Positions 6,463 to 15,697 of a DNA stretch of 16,734 nt are shown in pieces. Under the pieces are notes generated by a model, which made no database searches, had not been told where the DNA came from, and saw only the letters and a program-made list of their open reading frames with translations. The position numbers and the translations under genes are program-made. The first letter of the stretch is position 1, and each line of letters opens with the position of its first letter. This DNA comes from Micrococcales bacterium (GTDB lineage Bacteria; Actinomycetota; Actinomycetes; Actinomycetales; Dermatophilaceae), in the NCBI GenBank assembly GCA_003157445.1, contig PMJN01000407.1:1-16734 (forward strand), in the 5' to 3' direction.

Positions 6463-9400
6463 GACCCCGCACCGTCGCGGGTAGCCAGCTCAGTGATGTA
6501 GGAGTAGCCGGTCTTGGGGTCTTTGGTCATGGACAGGACGAGGTCCATGTGCGGCTCCAACGCGGTGACTTTGTCCAGGGGCGCCCCGACGATGAGCTGG
6601 AAGCCCAGTCCCTGCCAGGCTGCGACCGAACGGCCCGCGAACTCCGAGTCGGACTTCACAAACCCTTCGTCGAGGAAGACGGGGGCGAAACGAGGCCGGG
6701 TGAGGCTGTCGTCACCCAGCTGGAAACGCAGGGCGGCACCGACGATGAATGCGATCAGCTCTTGGGTCTCGCCTCCACTCTTCCCGCCCAGAGATGAGTA
6801 GGAGCTCAGCTCGGTGCCTTCGAGGTCGGTCCGGATGGCGGTGATCTCAACGTGCTTACGGACGTCGAGCAGGTTGTCGCGCACGGCGGTCCCCTTCGCG
6901 CCGTCTTCGGGTTTGCGGATCGAGTTCATGAAGTCACGCAGGCGTGCGAAGTGAGTCTCGGTCTGCTCGTCGGTTAGGTTCTCCGTCGTCCCAGAAGACA
7001 AGGCTTTCAGTTCGGCCCGAAGAGTCGAAACGTCCTCGGTTGGATGCCGGCGCAGGTGTATTCGCAGCCGGTCTCGTCCGGCGCCGAACGGTAACGTCGA
7101 CAGGATCTCGTTTACCGGGTCAAGGCGGCCGATGATCTCGGTGATGGCCGTTTCGAACGCACCGTTCAGAGGCACCAGGTCCTCTCCGCTCCACTCCGAA
7201 AGCCGGCGTCTCCATTCGTGGCGACGCCTGTGCAACCCGGTCGTGAGGATGTTGTTCAGGATCTCCCAGTAGGCCAAGTAGGAGTCAAGGGCAACGCCGA
7301 GGTTCGGGTCGGGCCAGCGGCTCTGAAACTCATTGAAGGCGTGGACGAGGGATTCGGCGGCTTTCCGTGCTTCTTCACGCGCCTGTCGAAATTGGTCCAG
7401 GAGCAGGTCCGTCAGGCGCTTGACCCCGTCAGTGAACCCCGACAGGTCATCGGTCCTGCTTACAGCCGCGAACCCGACATCAAGGCGGGCGGAGTGTTCC
7501 TCGGACAGGGTGACACTCTGGGCCCGGCTGATGCGGTCAGCTTCGTCGCCCACCCCATCCTTGCGGTCCACAAGGTTCTCATATTGAACGTCCAGGGAGT
7601 CACGCTCATCCTCCGCTAGAACCATCACCTTCTGGGTGGCCTTCAGCTCGGGTGTCAGCAGCGCCTCTTCTTCCTTGAGTGCGCGCAGCCGGCTGCTGCC
7701 GGCGAGAATCCGACCGCGGGCAGCGTTCTTGGCCTCAATCTCGCTGTCAACCCCGGCCACGTCGATCGCCGTCCACAAGGTGTCAAGGAGATACTGGTGG
7801 GCTTCCTTGTGCTGGCGCAGGACGGCGATCTTGTTACCGATGCCAGCTTCGCGCACAGCCAGCAGGCCCAGCTCACGGTCCGCCTCCTCGATCTCGGCGG
7901 TAATCTCGCGCAGCCGTGCCTTGTTGGAGAACCCGATGATGTTTGGGGTGTTCATGTCGCCATGAGCGCCGCGTTTACCGTTGCGGGTCTGGCCGGCGAC
8001 CGTTACGCGAGGGCCTCCGCCACCAAGTTCGGACGGCTGTTCCACACACAACGCGTCGGCGTAGTCGGCCTGGACGCGTCCCTGAACCCAGCTACTGAAC
8101 GACGAGTCTTTGAAGATCAGTTTGCCTGAGATGCGGTCCGGGTCGCCGCGAAGGTTCTGGTGCGGCTCAAGGGTCACGCCCTGGAAGTTGATCCGCACCG
8201 GAAGGCGGAGCGGGTCGATGGTCCGGCTGAGGTGGTCAAGCTTTGTTTGGTCCACGAGCATGATGCGTGCCACCGAGGACAGGGTCACCTCGGCTGCTTT
8301 GCGCCACCGTTCCTCCCCTGGGGCAATATCGAGGAGTTCGGCCACGAAGGGCAGGTCTTCGGCCTTGACGCCGGTGGCCTCGGCGATCTTAAGGCGCACT
8401 TCATGCAGGCCTCTGGGGACCAAACCGTCCCGCCCTGACAGTGAATCCCTTTCCTTCTTAAGCCCGCTCACCGAGGAAAGGATCGGGTATTGGGCATCGT
8501 GGATCGTCTTTCGCTGCCCCTCCAAATCCTTCTCAGTGGCGTCAAAGGTCTTCAGGAAGTGCTCGGCGGTGGTCTTCGCCGCCGATAGCGCCTCCGCAGA
8601 ATGGATCGGTATCGAAAGTGGTTCGACGCGCTGGTCGAACATGTCGCGCGCCCGAAGTGTCACCTCGCGCTGGTGATCGAGGGCGTCCAGGTCATCCTGA
8701 ATACTGGCTAGGGCGTCGCCACCTTCTGCCCGCTGCTGGTCCTGCACCTCGTGGATCCGCTTGTTCAGCTTGAGTTCCTGGGCCGCAGCGGCGTCGAACT
8801 TGTCGGTGGCGTCGCGCTGCTTGGCGCGGTTCTCGTCGGAGGCGCGATCGAGCAGCAAGCACTCGGTGCGTAGCCGCCATAGGAGAAACGGGGTATCCCC
8901 ATCGCGGTTTACGCCGAACGTGTCAAGGGTGTTGGCGTTCTCTGTGGCCGTGTCGAAGCGTTCGCGAAGGTCGGGGATCTGCTCGAGCACCTTGGCCTTC
9001 TGGTCTTCAGTGACCATGGCCTCGTAGGACTTCTCCAAGTCGCCAAAGTGGGCGGTAGCCTTATCGGCGGCCGCGTAAGTGGCTGGCACCTCGAGCACCA
9101 TCGACTTGTACAGACCGTCCACCGACCGGACCTGCTGGCCGGCCTGGATGCGGGCCAACAGCCGCAGGGCCTTACTCCCGTCACCGTTGGCGCCAATGCC
9201 GAGCCGGGTGTGCAGGTGCTGCTCGAACGACGCGTAGGTGTCAAACACGTGGAGCTCGGGAAAGCGGGCCTTCAACGTTCGCTTGTCGAACTTAGCGACG
9301 GCGATGCTTTCGAGCTCGCGAAGGTCAAGGAACCCGTCCTTGGTGGCCAACTTCATGCTGATTTCAGCGAACCGCGTGGCTGCACGTGGCACGAAGTAGA

Positions 9401-9833
9401 CCCGTAGGGCGGTGAACCGGCGCTCGTTATCGTCCACGAACGTCATGGCTACCGCACCCCAGGTTGGACAGTCCGCCCCGCGAAGCACAGTATCCTGCAG
9501 GTCCCCGGTACCGGCCGTCCGGCTCGTGTCGGTCTTCCCCCTCAGGTAGCTGAGCACGCTGCGCTGGTCGTCCCCTCGGGCACGTCCGGTCGCGTCCGTG
9601 GAGGCACCATTGAAGGGCGTGTCTGAGGGCATCATCAGGGCGAGGTACGCGTCCATCAAGGTGCTCTTGCCGGTACCTGACGCACCGGACAGCAGTGTGC
9701 CCATCCGAGCCCAGGCCACTGCGTGGTGACCTTGGAAACCGCCCCAGTTGACTACCTGAAGGGTTTCGGCCTTCCACTGCGTGGTTCCCTCGGTCGCACC
9801 CTGGATGTGCAGGAGTGGTTGGTCGATCAACAT
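6459..9833 (-). CDS. jetC: Wadjet JetC, SMC-like ATPase
   Basis: This 1124-residue SMC-type ATPase is the motor of the Wadjet complex. Walker [10 protein letters not shown] is at about residues 50-58. Long charged, heptad-like segments follow either side of a hinge-like middle region (about 490-635, containing [20 protein letters not shown]). The C-terminal head has the ABC signature KSGGETQ (about 1018-1024) and Walker B PVFLDEGF with the catalytic glutamate near 1056. I take the ATG at 9831-9833 ([16 protein letters not shown]) because a GGAGG lies seven bases upstream; the longer open frame adds 28 arginine-rich residues with no support. It begins just before the jetB stop and overlaps jetD. 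It matches the COG4913-type JetC proteins of type I systems. All ATPase motifs look intact. Confidence 0.94.
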   Translation of the reverse strand: MLIDQPLLHIQGATEGTTQWKAETLQVVNWGGFQGHHAVAWARMGTLLSGASGTGKSTLMDAYLALMMPSDTPFNGASTDATGRARGDDQRSVLSYLRGKTDTSRTAGTGDLQDTVLRGADCPTWGAVAMTFVDDNERRFTALRVYFVPRAATRFAEISMKLATKDGFLDLRELESIAVAKFDKRTLKARFPELHVFDTYASFEQHLHTRLGIGANGDGSKALRLLARIQAGQQVRSVDGLYKSMVLEVPATYAAADKATAHFGDLEKSYEAMVTEDQKAKVLEQIPDLRERFDTATENANTLDTFGVNRDGDTPFLLWRLRTECLLLDRASDENRAKQRDATDKFDAAAAQELKLNKRIHEVQDQQRAEGGDALASIQDDLDALDHQREVTLRARDMFDQRVEPLSIPIHSAEALSAAKTTAEHFLKTFDATEKDLEGQRKTIHDAQYPILSSVSGLKKERDSLSGRDGLVPRGLHEVRLKIAEATGVKAEDLPFVAELLDIAPGEERWRKAAEVTLSSVARIMLVDQTKLDHLSRTIDPLRLPVRINFQGVTLEPHQNLRGDPDRISGKLIFKDSSFSSWVQGRVQADYADALCVEQPSELGGGGPRVTVAGQTRNGKRGAHGDMNTPNIIGFSNKARLREITAEIEEADRELGLLAVREAGIGNKIAVLRQHKEAHQYLLDTLWTAIDVAGVDSEIEAKNAARGRILAGSSRLRALKEEEALLTPELKATQKVMVLAEDERDSLDVQYENLVDRKDGVGDEADRISRAQSVTLSEEHSARLDVGFAAVSRTDDLSGFTDGVKRLTDLLLDQFRQAREEARKAAESLVHAFNEFQSRWPDPNLGVALDSYLAYWEILNNILTTGLHRRRHEWRRRLSEWSGEDLVPLNGAFETAITEIIGRLDPVNEILSTLPFGAGRDRLRIHLRRHPTEDVSTLRAELKALSSGTTENLTDEQTETHFARLRDFMNSIRKPEDGAKGTAVRDNLLDVRKHVEITAIRTDLEGTELSSYSSLGGKSGGETQELIAFIVGAALRFQLGDDSLTRPRFAPVFLDEGFVKSDSEFAGRSVAAWQGLGFQLIVGAPLDKVTALEPHMDLVLSMTKDPKTGYSYITELATRDGAGS

Positions 9834-10531
9834 GTGGTCGCCTCCGAGTTGAGCTCGTCCGTACCGTGTGCGTCGTCGTTGGTGCTGACAGCCTCGCCGT
9901 TCTCTGTAGCCAGCCACTCCGCTAGCTCACTCAAACGTTCAATGGGCAGAAGGACTTCAATGACGGGTGAGATCCGGAACCGGTCATCGCCTGCCTTCGC
10001 CAAGATGCCGGCCTTGAGAAGGGCGTCCACCGCGTTGTCAGCCTTGCGTGCGTCCCCCGAACGGTCCGTGGCGTGGGCGGGACGGAACCGCTCAACGTTG
10101 GACACCATGTCCTCGCGGTCCACCAGGACCATGTCGTGACCCTCTGCGCGGACGCTGCGGAACCGTCCGCGTAGGAAGACCAGCAGGATCGTCTCCTCAC
10201 GGGAGTACGCCACGTCGTGAAGGAGCGTCGGGAAACGTCCGCCAACCTCCGGCTGAGCCTGGCGCTTGAACGCAACCTCGTAGTTGCGGTCCACGTGCAG
10301 ATCCAAGAACAGGTCGTTGAGCCTGGATGTGATCAGGCGTTCTGACACCAGGAGCGTCTGCCACTCGGCCGGCTGCTGGGAAGCACTGATGTACCGGTTT
10401 CTTATCAGCGCCACCAACGCCTTGCGCTGCTCCAGTGTCAGACGGCCGCCATCTTCGGCGAACAAGGACAGACTGTACTGCTCAACCTCGCCATCCAGGT
10501 CGGGGTCTTCGTTCCATTTGTCAGTCATCAC
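9827..10531 (-). CDS. jetB: Wadjet JetB, kleisin-associated winged-helix subunit (DUF4194)
   Basis: This 234-residue protein fits DUF4194: an acidic N-terminus ([20 protein letters not shown]), then [29 protein letters not shown], followed by the conserved [26 protein letters not shown] and [18 protein letters not shown]. In Wadjet, JetB acts as the KITE-like partner that binds the kleisin JetA and helps load DNA. Two starts are possible. The GTG at 10529-10531 overlaps the jetA stop and lies nine bases after AAGGA. An ATG three bases further in would leave one residue less. It overlaps the start of jetC by seven bases, so translation of the operon is coupled. The acidic last 25 residues look disordered. 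Confidence 0.92.
   Translation of the reverse strand: MMTDKWNEDPDLDGEVEQYSLSLFAEDGGRLTLEQRKALVALIRNRYISASQQPAEWQTLLVSERLITSRLNDLFLDLHVDRNYEVAFKRQAQPEVGGRFPTLLHDVAYSREETILLVFLRGRFRSVRAEGHDMVLVDREDMVSNVERFRPAHATDRSGDARKADNAVDALLKAGILAKAGDDRFRISPVIEVLLPIERLSELAEWLATENGEAVSTNDDAHGTDELNSEATTC
9841..9845 (-). promoter_or_regulatory. Ribosome binding site that fixes the jetC start
   Basis: GGAGG on the minus strand, seven bases before the ATG at 9833. It lies inside the end of jetB and decides for the 1124-residue form of JetC over the longer open frame. Confidence 0.75.
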
Positions 10532-12024
10532 GATGTTCGGTCCTTAAGGTCGACGAGCGACGCGGTGTCGTCTTCGTTCAGGGTGATTCGCGGCACGGTG
10601 AAAGTTCGGCGGGTGTCATCGGGCCGGATGGCTTGAAAGGACTCCGTGTCGGTGATCTGGTCCAGCACCCCAATTTCGCGTGCCATGTCCAGCAGGCCGA
10701 GAATCTCAACCGGACGGCGCAGGCCCTCCTCCAGGTGGTTGAACGCGCCGCCGACTGTAACCGCGCCGCCGACCGTGAACGCGTCAAGAACTGCTTGGCG
10801 CATGTCGTCCAGCAGCGGCCCGCCTTGCTTGCGGATGTCAGCGAGGCTGAGCGGCGCCGGGGCATCTCCGGACACGTCATCCAGTGGCGGCGGAGGGGTG
10901 TCGGACTTCGGATCGTAGAAACGTTCCCGAAGATGCTTGACCGCCGGCGGGTCCGGCATGAGCTTGACCGGAACGGCCGATCGCGGCCCAGCCGTCTGCA
11001 TCCAGGTGGCCAGGCCCTTGCCGATCTGACGAAGGAGCTTCTCCAGCTCTCGGTCTTTGACCACATCATGGTTCTCGATGTGCTCACGCAACGTGGCGTT
11101 CGCCCGGCGGCGCCGGTTCAGCACCCTGTCTAGGCCTTGGCTCAGGACCAACACAGTGCCACGAAACTCTCGCTGCTCGCCGGGGGTGAGACCGGCCGCG
11201 AACGGGTGTTCCAGGATGGCCTCCAGATCGTTCTTCAGGTCCAACATCAAGGCGTCGTCACGCAACAACGTGAATGCCCCGCCGAACGCCCGGCCCTCAG
11301 CGGTACCTGACATCAGCGTGTCAGTCTTGGCCAGGTACTCATCCAAGACTTCTCCAATAGGGCGCTCCTCCTCACGGAAATCGCTGATGATCCGGCGATG
11401 CATCGCCTCGACCGACTCCTCGACCCGTTTGAAGTCGCTCGGGAGCTGGGCGATGAGGTCGATCAGGTTGGCGTAGCCGTCGATCATCCGGTCGTCGGAG
11501 GCGGCAACAATCTCACCCCCAGCGTTTAGCCGCTCACGTTCGCTGGTTTTCTCGGCAATCTCCTCTTCAAGGCGTCGGATGCGGACCTCGCGGTCAGGGT
11601 TTGCCTCCGTCGCCCACTTACGGACAGTCGACAAGATGGTCGCCAGTCGGGACTCGCTGATCAGCGCCCGGTCCTTGCTCATGCTGTCCACCAGGGACTT
11701 CGCCTCCAACGCATGCGACGTCAGCGAATACTGTTCCTCGCCGTTCTCGGCTGTCGCCCGATACAACCATTGGTCGTTCATCCATTGCAGACACAGCGCA
11801 CGGCCGCCGAATCCGGGAACATCCACCCCGACCGCGCGCAGCTCATCCATGTAGGTGTCCACTTGGGCGTGCAACCGGTCAGCCTGGATACTCTGCTGAT
11901 CACGGCTGAACGAAGACTTGAACACCGCCAGTACGAAGGGCGCCCACTTCCGGTCCAACAACCGCAACGTGGGCTTGTCGAAGGCTCCGCGCACCCGCGC
12001 GAGTTCCCCCTCGATGTCGCTCAT
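10528..12024 (-). CDS. jetA: Wadjet JetA, kleisin-like subunit (DUF3375)
   Basis: This 498-residue protein matches the DUF3375 family of type I Wadjet kleisins. The opening [32 protein letters not shown] (9-40) is the characteristic N-terminus, followed by [59 protein letters not shown] (a coiled segment) and [25 protein letters not shown]. The C-terminal quarter looks like a winged-helix domain. JetA closes the ring formed with the JetC dimer and carries JetB. I start at the ATG at 12022-12024, with GGAAGG about nine bases upstream; an in-frame GTG 42 bases earlier would run through an inverted repeat and lacks a ribosome site. It is the first gene of the jet operon. Confidence 0.93.
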   Translation of the reverse strand: MSDIEGELARVRGAFDKPTLRLLDRKWAPFVLAVFKSSFSRDQQSIQADRLHAQVDTYMDELRAVGVDVPGFGGRALCLQWMNDQWLYRATAENGEEQYSLTSHALEAKSLVDSMSKDRALISESRLATILSTVRKWATEANPDREVRIRRLEEEIAEKTSERERLNAGGEIVAASDDRMIDGYANLIDLIAQLPSDFKRVEESVEAMHRRIISDFREEERPIGEVLDEYLAKTDTLMSGTAEGRAFGGAFTLLRDDALMLDLKNDLEAILEHPFAAGLTPGEQREFRGTVLVLSQGLDRVLNRRRRANATLREHIENHDVVKDRELEKLLRQIGKGLATWMQTAGPRSAVPVKLMPDPPAVKHLRERFYDPKSDTPPPPLDDVSGDAPAPLSLADIRKQGGPLLDDMRQAVLDAFTVGGAVTVGGAFNHLEEGLRRPVEILGLLDMAREIGVLDQITDTESFQAIRPDDTRRTFTVPRITLNEDDTASLVDLKDRTS

Positions 12025-12048
12025 TCCCGGCCGCCTTCCACTTAGTCT

Positions 12049-12065
12049 TGCCGACTCCGTCGGCA
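12049..12065. promoter_or_regulatory. Perfect 7-bp inverted repeat just upstream of jetA
   Basis: TGCCGAC and GTCGGCA are separated by TCC, 25 bp before the jetA ATG. A dyad this tight and this close to the start could be an operator or an mRNA hairpin over the leader of the jet transcript. No binding protein is known. Confidence 0.5.
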
Positions 12066-12197
12066 CAGTCCGCCGGCCCCATGGAGAGTATCGTCCGGCT
12101 CTGACACCACCCCCGACAAATCAGCCCAGGCCGATTCCCGTCCGGACTTCTCGGGCCGAGACCCAACGCGCGACTGCCACCACCGCCGGGGAGACAT

Positions 12198-12271
12198 GTT
12201 GTCACCGGCGACACGTGCTAACACTCATCCACAGGTTCTTGCCGCCTTCCGGCAACGTTCTTGGTGACAAC
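12198..12271. promoter_or_regulatory. Nested inverted repeats in the divergent promoter region
   Basis: GTTGTCACC (12198-12206) and GGTGACAAC (12263-12271) are perfect inverted 9-mers 56 bp apart. Inside them lies a second dyad, TTGCCG (12239-12244) and CGGCAA (12250-12255), with a five-base loop. A two-site operator for a looping repressor, or a structured transcript, would look like this. Function is inferred from geometry only. Confidence 0.4.
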
Positions 12272-12625
12272 TAGTGACGCTTCAACATGGACGGGTACTT
12301 GTCGCTTCTTAGCAGATGAAGAACCAGACGGCCGGACTGCCGCGGAGACACCATCCAAGGCGTTCAAACGCAGGACCCGACCAAGAAGAGCGCGGCATGT
12401 TTCGCGGAGACCGTGGGGCCGCTCTGATGACCGGTGTCCCTGTCGCCGGCGAGCAAGTGATCCTGGGTCGAGGGCTCGCAGTTGGCGTGCGTGTGCCGTC
12501 GTTCGGCCCGGCCGGGTGAAGCCGCACGCCCGTGGCCAACCCTTGCAGCGTGGCTGTCGGTGCACCGCGATAGAACTATCTCGGAATCGATCGACAGGTG
12601 TCTTCGTGCGCTTGCACCCACTAGA

Positions 12626-12644
12626 CTGCTACTTTTCTGCTACT
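12626..12644 (+). repeat. CTGCTACT direct repeat, 11-bp period, before the three-gene operon
   Basis: CTGCTACT occurs at 12626-12633 and 12637-12644, one helical turn apart, just upstream of the ribosome site. It could be a regulator binding site, possibly for the helix-turn-helix protein of the same operon, or it may overlap the promoter. Confidence 0.4.
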
Positions 12645-12649
12645 CAGTT

Positions 12650-12656
12650 AGGAGGG
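12650..12656 (+). promoter_or_regulatory. Ribosome binding site that fixes the start of the TIGR04255-family gene
   Basis: AGGAGGG is followed four bases later by the ATG at 12660. The open frame extends about 130 codons further upstream, but those codons do not look coding and this is the only strong site. Confidence 0.75.
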
Positions 12657-12659
12657 ATC

Positions 12660-13514
12660 ATGACCGAGCGGACTACTCCCGGCGCCACGGACGGCGACGA
12701 ATGGGACATCCCTCTGGGAGGTCTGGCGGGGCTTAGCCGAGTTCAGCTCGAGCGAACCCACCTTGAGGCGGCCGTGGCCGAGGTCCGTTTCCTCAGCGTG
12801 CGGTCGGAGCTCCCCGAAGACGAGGCGGTCTCCATTTGGAAGCAGCTCGGTCAGGACACGTTCCCCGTGTTCGAGACGCACGTGCAGAACATCCTCAATG
12901 TCACGGTGGGGCCTCGAGGCGCGACGCAGTCGACAGACGCGCAGCGGGGATGGGTCCTGGCGAACGCAGACCGCACCTCTTTAATCACCCTGTTGCCGTC
13001 GACGGTCGTCGTGCAGACGAATTCCTACAGTCGCTACAGCACCAGCCTTGGCGACCCGCTTCGCAAGGTCCTCGCGCTCTTTACCGAAGTGACCGGTGCT
13101 TCGGTCGTCCAGCGGCTGGGGCTGCGGTTCATCAATAAGGTTGCCGACCCAGCCGCCAAGTCGCCACTGTTTTGGCGCGACCACATTCGCAAGGACTTCG
13201 TAGGCCCACTCTCGGGGGAACTCGGCGGTCTAGTGTCCAATCTGCATCAGCAGGTGCAACTTCAACTCGACGCTACCGCGACAGCACGGATCCAGAGCGG
13301 AGTGTTTCTCGAACAAGGTGCCCCGCAGCGCTACAGCTTCCTGATCGACCTGGATGTCTTCCGGGATCGTTCTCTTACCTATGACGACACGGTATGCGCG
13401 AACTTGGTCCGCCAACTCAACAGAACCGCCTTGGCGCTGTTCGCGCACGTACTCTCCGAGAAATACCTTGCCGACCTTGGGCCCGTCGATCTGGATAGGA
13501 GGAAGACGCAATGA
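12660..13514 (+). CDS. TIGR04255-family protein, first gene of the three-gene operon
   Basis: A 284-residue soluble protein with the layout I know from TIGR04255, a sporadically distributed family of unknown function. A short N-terminal region leads to LERTHLEAAVAEVRF (30-44), then WVLANADRTSLITLLPSTVVVQTNSYSRYSTS (98-129) and the family hallmark VQRLGLRFINKV (150-161), followed by a longer beta-rich half. No catalytic motif, membrane segment or signal peptide is visible. It starts at ATG 12660 after AGGAGGG, and its stop overlaps the next start as ATGA. Its place in a tightly coupled operon beside a Wadjet system on an island suggests defence or a conflict function, but this is context, not proof. 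The family assignment comes from memory of its motifs. Confidence 0.78.
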   Translation: MTERTTPGATDGDEWDIPLGGLAGLSRVQLERTHLEAAVAEVRFLSVRSELPEDEAVSIWKQLGQDTFPVFETHVQNILNVTVGPRGATQSTDAQRGWVLANADRTSLITLLPSTVVVQTNSYSRYSTSLGDPLRKVLALFTEVTGASVVQRLGLRFINKVADPAAKSPLFWRDHIRKDFVGPLSGELGGLVSNLHQQVQLQLDATATARIQSGVFLEQGAPQRYSFLIDLDVFRDRSLTYDDTVCANLVRQLNRTALALFAHVLSEKYLADLGPVDLDRRKTQ

Positions 13515-14203
13515 GCACCATGACGCCGACCGCTACGGCTGACATCTTCGGCATCGCCCAGGACATCGCCAATCGGTTCCGACGGTTCTCCCAGACCACC
13601 CTCATCGTCGGCAACGTCTCCAACGAAGTCGGGAGAGTCATCCGCGGGTGGGATGAATCGGTTTACGCCGACCTTCAAACGATCCCCCTCCACGAACCGG
13701 TGAAGCGGGACGCCGGTCCTTCGTTACTAACCATGCCGAATGAACCCGCCGACGCAGTCGACCATATCGCCGAACTCCTCGGCGTTCCTCATGAGCGAGC
13801 TGTCGAGGCCGCCCAGGTGGCAACACGCACCTATTATGGCTGGAGGAGCGGCCGTCGAGCCCGTCCGCAGAGCCTCGGCCGGCTCTGGCCGATGACTGAA
13901 GCGATCCACTACATGGCGCGCGCTAACGACAACCTCACCGCTTGGTTCCACAGCACTCCCGCAGCCCAACGGGCCTTCGATGCTGGCGACGTCGACACAC
14001 TGATTCAGCTCGAGTTGGACTGGGCCATGCGCAGCTATCCCCGGCATGATCCTGTAGCCCCAGATTTCGGCGACGGTCCATCGCTGCCAGATGGAGATAC
14101 AGCCCCTGTTGAGCCTGAGCCTGCGCCGAGGGGGCGGCGCCTGCTGAAATCGGGCAATGTCGCCAAGGTGACGTTGACTCCGCGTACCGCTCGCGAGTCA
14201 TGA
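13511..14203 (+). CDS. Helix-turn-helix protein resembling Xre/MbcA/ParS-type antitoxins
   Basis: A 230-residue soluble protein. Residues 81-122 (DAVDHIAELLGVPHERAVEAAQVATRTYYGWRSGRRARPQS) read as a helix-turn-helix unit. The following 123-170 (LGRLWPMTEAIHYMARANDNLTAWFHSTPAAQRAFDAGDVDTLIQ) resembles the C-terminal domain of Xre/MbcA/ParS antitoxins (DUF2384-like), including the W-(F)-x-x-x-P and small-helix pattern. The N-terminal 75 residues are unfamiliar, and the tail is proline- and arginine-rich. An AGGAGG lies eight bases before the ATG, and both ends overlap neighbours by four bases. The usual RES-domain toxin partner is not here, so this may instead be a DNA-binding or regulatory subunit of the trio. 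It might bind the repeats in the divergent promoter region. Confidence 0.6.
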   Translation: MSTMTPTATADIFGIAQDIANRFRRFSQTTLIVGNVSNEVGRVIRGWDESVYADLQTIPLHEPVKRDAGPSLLTMPNEPADAVDHIAELLGVPHERAVEAAQVATRTYYGWRSGRRARPQSLGRLWPMTEAIHYMARANDNLTAWFHSTPAAQRAFDAGDVDTLIQLELDWAMRSYPRHDPVAPDFGDGPSLPDGDTAPVEPEPAPRGRRLLKSGNVAKVTLTPRTARES

Positions 14204-15261
14204 CCGAGCCGGAAAAGTCGACTGACCAAAACGGGGAGGCTACCGCGTCGGCCGAGGTCCCACCGGCCAACGATGCTGAATCGTCCGCGAAGCCAGTGAC
14301 TGAGGGCGGAGTCGGTCCCGAGCGGTGGTCGATCTATGACGCAGTTCCGGACGACTGGACGGAGTTCCGGGAGTCGCTTGGACGGTGGAAGCAGGGCGAC
14401 CTTGTCGCGGACGTTCCCCCGACATGGCTTACGGGACCTGGCGAGGACGTCATCACCGGGGCGAGTAACGACAGGCCCGAAATCCTTCCTCTTATCGACC
14501 CGGACGTCCGTGTGACAGCCGTTATCTGCACGCAAACCTGTGACCTTGGAGGCACACCACCGGGGAGCGCTCAGCCGTTCGTCCTCCTGGCTCCGCTCGT
14601 TCACGAGTCGTGCATCCCCACTCGTGCGGACAGGACGCTTGCGCGACAAGGCAAGATCGGACACCTGGTGAGAACCCACTCACCCGCGGGCGAAAAAGTT
14701 GTGGCCACCGATGACACCCAAGCGGCTGAGACGATCGCTGATCAGATCGCTGAGGCGGAAGAGTTCTGGTACGCCGACCTTCGATTGATCTTTCCCGCGT
14801 CGAAGGCGCTGCTGCTCGATCGTGACCCCGCGCAAGGCTTCGACGGCGAGGCCGACAGCCTCGCGTTCGGCGAGATCTTGGCGCAGAAATTCCGTCGCGC
14901 CGCGCTCAACGAGGTACTTTCCGAAGATTTACCCAAGGAACTTCGCAAGTTTGTAAAGGATAACGGTCATCGCAAACCCTGCTTCGCCAGCGTGGAGCAG
15001 GTGCGGCTCATCACGCATGAGGGGACGCGACTCCTCCCAGCCCGAGCCACCCTCCTCGTGCTTACGGACGGTCTCGCACTAACCGACGACGAACGCGCCG
15101 TCTGGACACGGTTCCAAAAGGGTGCCGAGAGACTCTTCACAAGACACAACATCCGACTTGGGCCGATGCTTCACGCCGACGTCAACAAGCTCTCGGCCGC
15201 GAGGTACAGGGAATCCGTGCCTGTGCGGTGCGACCTCCTTGGCTCCGTCAACTGGCCATAG
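14200..15261 (+). CDS. Uncharacterised 353-residue protein with CTQTCDL motif, third gene of the operon
   Basis: I do not recognise a named family. The first 40 residues are low-complexity and probably disordered. A folded region begins at WSIYDAVPDDWTEF and contains WKQGDLVADVPPTWLT, then VRVTAVICTQTCDLGG (103-118) and PFVLLAPLV (126-134). A helical second half includes EEFWYADLRLIFPASKALLLDRDP and FGEILAQKFRRAALNEVL. I have the impression of a wider group of bacterial proteins with an (S/T)Q(S/T)CD(I/L) motif, an aliphatic VLAP strand and an ALARKFGR-like helix, but cannot name it. Two conserved-looking residues, Cys110/Cys114 or Asp115, might be functional. It is translationally coupled to the gene before (ATGA) with no separate ribosome site and is the last gene of the trio. 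Confidence 0.7.
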   Translation: MTEPEKSTDQNGEATASAEVPPANDAESSAKPVTEGGVGPERWSIYDAVPDDWTEFRESLGRWKQGDLVADVPPTWLTGPGEDVITGASNDRPEILPLIDPDVRVTAVICTQTCDLGGTPPGSAQPFVLLAPLVHESCIPTRADRTLARQGKIGHLVRTHSPAGEKVVATDDTQAAETIADQIAEAEEFWYADLRLIFPASKALLLDRDPAQGFDGEADSLAFGEILAQKFRRAALNEVLSEDLPKELRKFVKDNGHRKPCFASVEQVRLITHEGTRLLPARATLLVLTDGLALTDDERAVWTRFQKGAERLFTRHNIRLGPMLHADVNKLSAARYRESVPVRCDLLGSVNWP

Positions 15262-15697
15262 GCGGTCAAGCCTGCTCCGAGTCTCGCTCACACCCCAGTG
15301 TGGGAAGGTCCGAACCGCGGGACAACGTCCGGTAGCCACGATGCAGGCGACAGGTGTCAAACATCTACCGATGCTGGACTTCCAAGGATCAACCAGAGAA
15401 AAGGTCGCAGGGTCCGCGACTCAGCGTCTGTGGGTCGATTCGGTGCCCCTGCTTTCGGGCGAGCACACTCGTGCGCCGTCCGGCCGTGCTTCGCCGTCCG
15501 CGAGATGCCACCGACCTCGCCAAGAAGGTTCGCACCCAGGACTGCGAAAGCTGGGCGACTCGTTCTATCAGTCGACTCGAATCTCCGGCTCCGTGCCATT
15601 AACGTGCCATTACGGCAGGCATCCGCGGGACACTCCAGGCCGCTCGTGACCGCGAAACTCGCAGGGGACCAGGCACAAACCCTATGAGTTCAAACAG
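15262..15697. other. Non-coding right end of the island; no gene seen
   Basis: These 436 bp run from the stop of the third gene to the att core. Open frames here have no ribosome site and lack protein-like composition, and I found no integrase remnant. It contains a weak CACAC/GTGTG hairpin at 15289-15302, the palindrome GACAGGTGTC at 15349-15358 and paired TGCCATTA motifs at 15594-15612, about 90 bp before the att core. Confidence 0.55.
15594..15612 (+). promoter_or_regulatory. Candidate integrase arm-type sites, right end of the Wadjet island
   Basis: TGCCATTA at 15594-15601 and 15605-15612, each preceded by CG(T), sits 86-104 bp left of the internal att core. Together with the pair on the core's other side it gives an arm-core-arm arrangement, as in an attP or a tandem-island junction. 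Confidence 0.5.

Larger units (their letters stand above)
12025..12659. other. Divergent intergenic region between jetA and the three-gene operon; no gene seen
   Basis: These 635 bp separate two divergent operons and must hold both promoters. Short open frames on both strands have no ribosome sites and no protein-like composition. I see several dyads (12049-12065, 12198-12271, 12239-12255) and a short direct repeat near the plus-strand gene, but no -35/-10 pairs I would assert. The region is long for a simple divergent promoter, so a small RNA or a lost gene is possible. Confidence 0.55.
5079..15697. mobile_element. 10.6-kb Wadjet-carrying genomic island at tRNA-Gly(CCC), no integrase visible
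   Basis: The unit is bounded by two exact copies of the tRNA 3' half. It contains jetABCD, a divergent three-gene operon and non-coding flanks. I found no tyrosine or serine integrase, excisionase, relaxase or replication gene inside it, so it is either non-autonomous or depends on an integrase encoded in trans, perhaps in a neighbouring island to the right. The right boundary is an att copy that lacks the tRNA 5' half. That copy is flanked on both sides by island-type sequence and so looks like a junction between tandem islands. Confidence 0.82.

Noticed and set aside
12316..12519. Small plus-strand open frame in the divergent intergenic region
   Set aside because: No ribosome site and no coding-like composition; overlapping open frames occur on both strands as expected in GC-rich DNA.
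15298..15687. Plus-strand open frame of 129 codons left of the internal att site, considered as an integrase or excisionase
   Set aside because: Composition is not protein-like, no recombinase catalytic R-H-R-Y pattern and no ribosome site.
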